Origin: an uncultured Bacteroidales bacterium
GTDB lineage: Bacteria; Bacteroidota; Bacteroidia; Bacteroidales; UBA932
Length of the DNA: 17,657 nt
Assembly: GCA_934700615.1 (NCBI GenBank)
Contig: CAKUXR010000038.1
Location: 1-17,657 of the forward strand
Direction of reading: 5' to 3'
Shown here in pieces: positions 14,905 to 17,657 of this stretch. Numbering within the stretch: the first letter of the stretch is position 1; every line of letters starts with the position of its first letter. Both the position numbers and the translations under genes were made by a program. Below the pieces are notes generated by a model. It was not told where the DNA came from, ran no database searches, and saw only the letters and a list, made by a program, of their open reading frames with translations.

Positions 14905-16431
14905 TCAGTTTTTTCCGGCGCTCGCAAGTATCGCTTCGCCCTTGCGTATCGCATCCTCGATGGTGCCGACGTTAAGGAAGGCCTGCTCCGGAAGATAATC
15001 CACCTTACCGTCAAGAATCATATTGAATCCCTTGATGGTATCTTCAATGTCAACCATCACGCCAGGTACGCCCGTGAACTGTTCCGCAACCGCGAAAGGC
15101 TGGGACAGGAACCTCTGGACTCGTCTTGCCCTGTTTACAGTAAGCTTGTCTTCGTCAGAGAGCTCGTCCATACCGAGAATCGCGATGATATCCTGCAACT
15201 CCTTGTTTCTCTGGAGAATCTGCTTGACACGCTGGGCGGTATTGTAATGCGCTTCGCCGACGATGTTCGGGTCAAGGATTCTGGATGTGGAATCCAACGG
15301 GTCAACTGCCGGATAGATACCCAGTTCGGTAATCTTACGGCTGAGCACGGTGGTCGCATCCAAGTGGGTGAAGGTGGTAGCAGGGGCAGGGTCCGTCAAG
15401 TCATCCGCCGGCACGTAAACTGCCTGTACTGACGTGATGGAACCGTCCTTTGTAGAGGTGATTCTTTCCTGCATCTGACCCATTTCCGTAGCCAATGTCG
15501 GCTGGTATCCCACTGCTGAAGGCATTCGTCCGAGCAATGCTGACACCTCGGATCCGGCCTGCGTGAAACGGAAGATATTGTCAATGAAGAAAAGTATATC
15601 TTTCGGGCCGTCTGCCGTCTTGCTGTCTCGGAATGACTCGGCAAGCGTAAGTCCTGACAATGCTACCGAAGCACGGGCTCCAGGCGGCTCATTCATCTGT
15701 CCGAACACCAATGCTACCTGAGACTCCGAAAGTTTCTCTCGGTCAACCAATGAGAGGTCCCATTTGCCTTCTTCCATGCTTTTCTCGAAGGCTTCGCCAT
15801 ATTTGATGACACCGGATTCTATCATCTCCCTAAGTAGGTCGTTTCCCTCCCTGGTTCGTTCACCGACTCCGGCGAAGATAGAGAATCCGTTATGTTTCTT
15901 CGCAATGTTATTGATAAGTTCCTTGATGAGCACGGTTTTGCCGACACCGGCGCCTCCGAAAAGACCGATTTTACCGCCCTTCAGATAAGGCTCGAGAAGG
16001 TCAATGACTTTGATACCTGTATAGAGGACTTCCTGTGAAGTCTTCAGGTCTTCGAATTTAGGAGGTTCCCTATGGATCGGAAGTTCTGTCTTCCTGTCCA
16101 GTTCTCCAAGTCCGTCAATAGAATCTCCGACGACATTGAGAACTCGTCCGCGAATCTGAGGTCCTGCAGGCATTTCAATAGGATGGAATGTACTGACAGC
16201 CTCCATTCCTCTTTTCAGGCCATCCGTCGAGTCCATCGCCACTGTTCTGACGGTATCCTCGCCAATATGCTGCTGAACTTCCACAATCAATTCCTTACCA
16301 TCCTGTCTTCTGATGGTCAATGCATCGTGGATTTTTGGAAGGTCGTTCTTTTCTTCCGCTTGGGACAGGTCGAAATGCACATCTACGACCGGTCCGATAA
16401 TCTGAGATATATGTCCTACAACGTTTGGCAT
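14905..16431 (-). CDS. atpD: ATP synthase F1 subunit beta
   Basis: The catalytic subunit, 508 residues. Walker A is GGAGVGKT (159-166). The catalytic glutamate is Glu191 in GVGERTREGND. Walker B is ILFFIDNIFRFTQAG (279-293) with Asp284. DELSDEDK (422-429) corresponds to the DELSEED torque-transmitting segment. An insertion near 212-232 (EAFEKSMEEGKWDLSLVDREK) is a feature I associate with Bacteroidota beta subunits. It is the first gene of the operon, with atpC 7 nt downstream. A promoter-like TAACTTTG box lies about 90 bp upstream of the start codon. Confidence 0.97.
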   Translation of the reverse strand: MPNVVGHISQIIGPVVDVHFDLSQAEEKNDLPKIHDALTIRRQDGKELIVEVQQHIGEDTVRTVAMDSTDGLKRGMEAVSTFHPIEMPAGPQIRGRVLNVVGDSIDGLGELDRKTELPIHREPPKFEDLKTSQEVLYTGIKVIDLLEPYLKGGKIGLFGGAGVGKTVLIKELINNIAKKHNGFSIFAGVGERTREGNDLLREMIESGVIKYGEAFEKSMEEGKWDLSLVDREKLSESQVALVFGQMNEPPGARASVALSGLTLAESFRDSKTADGPKDILFFIDNIFRFTQAGSEVSALLGRMPSAVGYQPTLATEMGQMQERITSTKDGSITSVQAVYVPADDLTDPAPATTFTHLDATTVLSRKITELGIYPAVDPLDSTSRILDPNIVGEAHYNTAQRVKQILQRNKELQDIIAILGMDELSDEDKLTVNRARRVQRFLSQPFAVAEQFTGVPGVMVDIEDTIKGFNMILDGKVDYLPEQAFLNVGTIEDAIRKGEAILASAGKN

Positions 16432-16450
16432 ATCACATTATTTTATAAGC

Positions 16451-16517
16451 CCTGCCACCGGGCAGAACTTGAATTAGTTTTTCTTTCGGCAGACCGCGTT
16501 TCCACGGTTTTTCCGAA
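16451..16517 (-). promoter_or_regulatory. Leader of the atp operon with two hairpins
   Basis: Between the probable transcription start and the atpD ATG the minus strand can form two stems. The first has arms 16513-16517/16485-16489 (TTCGG with CCGAA) and an inner ACCG/CGGT (16505-16508/16493-16496). The second is CTGCC-CGGT-GGCAG (16465-16452). Neither has a T-run after it, so they are not terminators; they may protect the message or affect translation. This is inference. Confidence 0.3.
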
Positions 16518-16520
16518 GTC

Positions 16521-16528
16521 CAAAGTTA
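16521..16528 (-). promoter_or_regulatory. Probable -7 box of the atp operon
   Basis: On the minus strand TAACTTTG fits TAnnTTTG fully. It is 90 bp upstream of the atpD ATG and would start transcription near 16514. The -33 region is weak (GTTC about 21 bases upstream). It is the only full match I found between 16432 and 16620. Confidence 0.5.
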
Positions 16529-16600
16529 ACTGAAAATTTCATACCATGAACAGAAAACAATATCCAAATATTCCAATGATGGGGCAAAAACGGACAAAGA

Positions 16601-16729
16601 AAATCTGACAAACTTTGTAAATAACAGGATTACATGAAAGCAGATTGCGTCAAAATGAGAAATATGGTGTAAATAACAGGCTTTTTTTACACGGAAATGA
16701 TAAATCTGACGGAATGGGGTAAAATCAGG
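16601..16729. repeat. Iterated short motif upstream of the atp promoter
   Basis: GTAAATAACAGG occurs exactly twice (16617-16628 and 16669-16680), with a looser version GTAAAATCAGG at 16719-16729; starts are 52 and 50 bp apart. AAATCTGAC also occurs at 16601-16609 and 16702-16710, in the same position relative to the first and third motif. The spacing of about five helical turns would put all three on one DNA face. Function is unknown; they could be protein-binding sites or an old tandem duplication. Confidence 0.5.
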
Positions 16730-16743
16730 CCGAATTTTACCCC
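16716..16743. repeat. Perfect 10-bp inverted repeat
   Basis: GGGGTAAAAT (16716-16725) and ATTTTACCCC (16734-16743) are exact reverse complements around an 8-nt spacer. On the plus strand the stem is followed by GTTTTGT, so it could act as a weak plus-strand terminator. It could equally be a dyad operator. No plus-strand gene is seen before it. A second short dyad, TGTCA-GTA-TGACA, follows at 16748-16760. Confidence 0.5.
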
Positions 16744-16867
16744 GTTTTGTCAGTATGACATAGTTGCCGTCCCGGGCCTGGTGGCCATCTGGCGTTACCG
16801 AGCAGGCATTTCGGACCGGGGGTCTGCCACAGGGATACGAAACAAGGAAACTTGAGTAGCCATAATG

Positions 16868-17222
16868 AGTGGACAGGCTCAGATGAATTTCATGAAACCA
16901 ATCAAGGAGAGCCCTGATTTTCGACCCTCTTGGCAGGCGCGATTAGTGAGACATTTGCAGTAAGTTACTGAAATTTAGGGCATTTCGAGACGACAGCCGC
17001 GACAGTAATCTGCCAAGACCACCTTCCAAAACGACCTCTTGGTAAGAGACTTATCTCTTAATCAATTAAGATACAAACAATTACGTCCATATCGACCTGT
17101 CAAGAGGGTCGAAACTGGGACGGTCATCACACACGTGTGCCATAAGGCGGTGACAACGGAAAATCATGGTGACATAAAGAAATCGGGTTGTTGTAATGCC
17201 GTCTGTATTCCCGTCCGGGGCC
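16868..17222 (+). repeat. Tandem palindromic unit 1 (355 bp), candidate structured RNA
   Basis: This is the first of two adjacent units with a 355-bp period. Stems seen on the plus strand: CAGGCTC/GAGCCCTG (16874-16880 with 16909-16916, one bulged base); TTTCGACCCTCTTGGCAGG (16919-16937) with CCTGTCAAGAGGGTCGAAA (17096-17114), 19 pairs with one G-U; CAGTAAGTTACTG (16958-16970); TGCCAAGA (17011-17018) with TCTTGGTA (17037-17044), one G-U; AAGAGACTTATCTCTT (17044-17059); CTTAATCAATTAAG (17057-17070); and the palindrome CACACGTGTG (17130-17139). A short frame at 17039-17272 crosses the unit boundary and resembles no known family. I saw no clear promoter. The strand is inferred from wobble pairs. 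A MITE-like or other DNA element is an alternative. Confidence 0.6.
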
Positions 17223-17557
17223 AGTGGACAGGCTCAGATGAATTTCCGGAAATCAATCAAGAAGAGCACTGATTTTCGACCCTCTTGGCAGGAGTGATTA
17301 GTGACATATTTGCAGTAAGTCACTTTAATTGAGAGCATTGCGAGATTAAAGCCGCAAAAGGCATCTGCCAAGACCACCTTTCAAAACGACCTCTTGGCAA
17401 GAGAGTGATTTCTTAACCAATTAAGATACAATCAATTACGGCCATATTGACCTGTCAAGAGGGTCGAAACTGAGACGGTCATCACACACGTGGCCATAGT
17501 GCGGGGAAAACGGCAAAACCACGACAAAGACACCTGTCCGCAGGTCCCGTCGGGGCT
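17223..17557 (+). repeat. Tandem palindromic unit 2 (about 335 bp)
   Basis: This second unit aligns with unit 1 without gaps from 17223 to about 17485 (roughly 32 differences in 263 positions, about 88% identity), then diverges with small gaps. The long arms are at 17274-17292 and 17451-17469 and are identical to unit 1. The inner stem TGCCAAGA/TCTTGGCA (17366-17373, 17392-17399) is perfect here. The AAGAGA/TTTCTT hairpin (17399-17414) keeps pairing by a G-U. The unit closes with CCCGTCGGGGCT (17546-17557), like the CCCGTCCGGGGCC end of unit 1. A small dyad ACCTG-TCCG-CAGGT lies at 17532-17545. Confidence 0.6.
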
Positions 17558-17585
17558 ATCATTCCCATGGACACCTACAGACACG

Positions 17586-17625
17586 AAAAAGAGTCTCCGG
17601 ACGATCTCTCGTCTGAAGACTCTTT
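17586..17625 (-). terminator. Rho-independent terminator after the 5S rRNA gene
   Basis: On the minus strand AAAGAGTCT (17625 to 17617) pairs with AGACTCTTT (17596 to 17588). An inner GACGA/TCGTC stem closes a GAGA tetraloop, and a T-run ends the structure. It lies a few bases past the 5S 3' end and is the expected end of the rRNA operon transcript. Confidence 0.88.
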
Positions 17626-17630
17626 CCAAG

Positions 17631-17657
17631 CACGGCGGCTTCCTACTCTCCCACCTG
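17631..17657 (-). rRNA. rrf: 5S ribosomal RNA, 3' end only
   Basis: Read on the minus strand the last bases give AGGTGGGAGAGTAGGAAGCC followed by GCCGTG. This is the conserved 3' part of 5S rRNA (loop-E-side GGTGGGAGAGTAGG and the closing helix). The rest of the gene lies beyond the window, presumably after 16S and 23S. A strong terminator follows directly. The exact 3' end is uncertain by a few bases. Confidence 0.85.

Larger units (their letters stand above)
16432..16867. other. Intergenic region upstream of atpD; no protein gene seen
   Basis: This part of the 1.15-kb gap between atpD and the 5S gene has only short, uncharacteristic open frames. It contains the atp leader and promoter, the iterated motif, the inverted repeat at 16716-16743, and a GC-rich stretch (16766-16835) with small dyads such as GGCC-TGGT-GGCC (16775-16786). 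The segment near 16767-16785 resembles the GC-rich end of the downstream 355-bp units and may be a remnant of an earlier unit. Confidence 0.6.

Noticed and set aside
17039..17272. 77-residue plus-strand frame in the tandem-repeat region
   Set aside because: It begins in unit 1 and ends in unit 2, has no ribosome-binding sequence, and the corresponding frame is not kept in the second copy.
16868..17557. CRISPR array
   Set aside because: The two units are about 355 bp long with no regular short repeats and unique spacers, and no cas genes are present.
17432..17629. 65-residue minus-strand frame running from the 5S terminator into unit 2
   Set aside because: It starts within the rRNA terminator and crosses the repeat, with no family resemblance.

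Overview
The window reads as a stretch of Bacteroidales (Bacteroidota) chromosome, probably an uncultured gut- or rumen-type member. The support is: an F1Fo ATP synthase operon in the order beta-epsilon-a-c-b-delta-alpha-gamma, with a signal-peptide-bearing subunit a and a very short epsilon; promoter-like -7 boxes of the TAnnTTTG type and mostly weak Shine-Dalgarno sequences; and an rnr / PfkB-kinase / DUF6913-like / DUF368 gene group. The genus cannot be fixed from the sequence. All recognised genes are on the minus strand, so transcription runs from high to low coordinates.

Right end (17657 down to 16432): the 3' end of a 5S rRNA gene, its strong terminator, then about 1.15 kb with no credible protein gene. 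This gap holds two tandem copies of a 355-bp, highly palindromic repeat (about 88% identical over its first 263 bp, with no gap in that stretch). It also holds a cluster of short iterated motifs and inverted repeats, and the probable atp promoter and leader.

Middle (16431 to 9647): the eight-gene atp operon (atpD, C, B, E, F, H, A, G), tightly packed with several start/stop overlaps. No atpI is present. Next comes a NamZ-type exo-beta-N-acetylmuramidase (DUF1343) with its own promoter-like box, then a secreted C1B (bleomycin hydrolase/PepC-like) cysteine peptidase. The pair ends at a strong GC-rich hairpin (6795-6828). Both proteins carry export signals, suggesting cell-envelope or periplasmic turnover of glycan and peptides.

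Left part (6709 to 281): from a perfect TATCTTTG box, a likely five-gene operon: rnr (RNase R with unusual extra segments), a PfkB-family (adenosine/ribokinase-like) kinase, a DUF6913-like protein, a DUF368 (PopT-type undecaprenyl-phosphate translocase) membrane protein, and an exported alpha/beta-hydrolase esterase. Several of these are coupled by overlapping start and stop codons. A hairpin plus T7 terminator follows at 105-137. At the extreme left edge a further minus-strand gene may begin (ATG at 9..7).

The most unusual object is the tandem repeat beside the 5S gene. Its inverted repeats are kept between copies, and the departures from perfect pairing in three of its stems are G-U wobbles only if the plus strand is the RNA. 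This fits a duplicated structured plus-strand RNA, though a purely DNA-level element (MITE-like or protein-binding) is not excluded.
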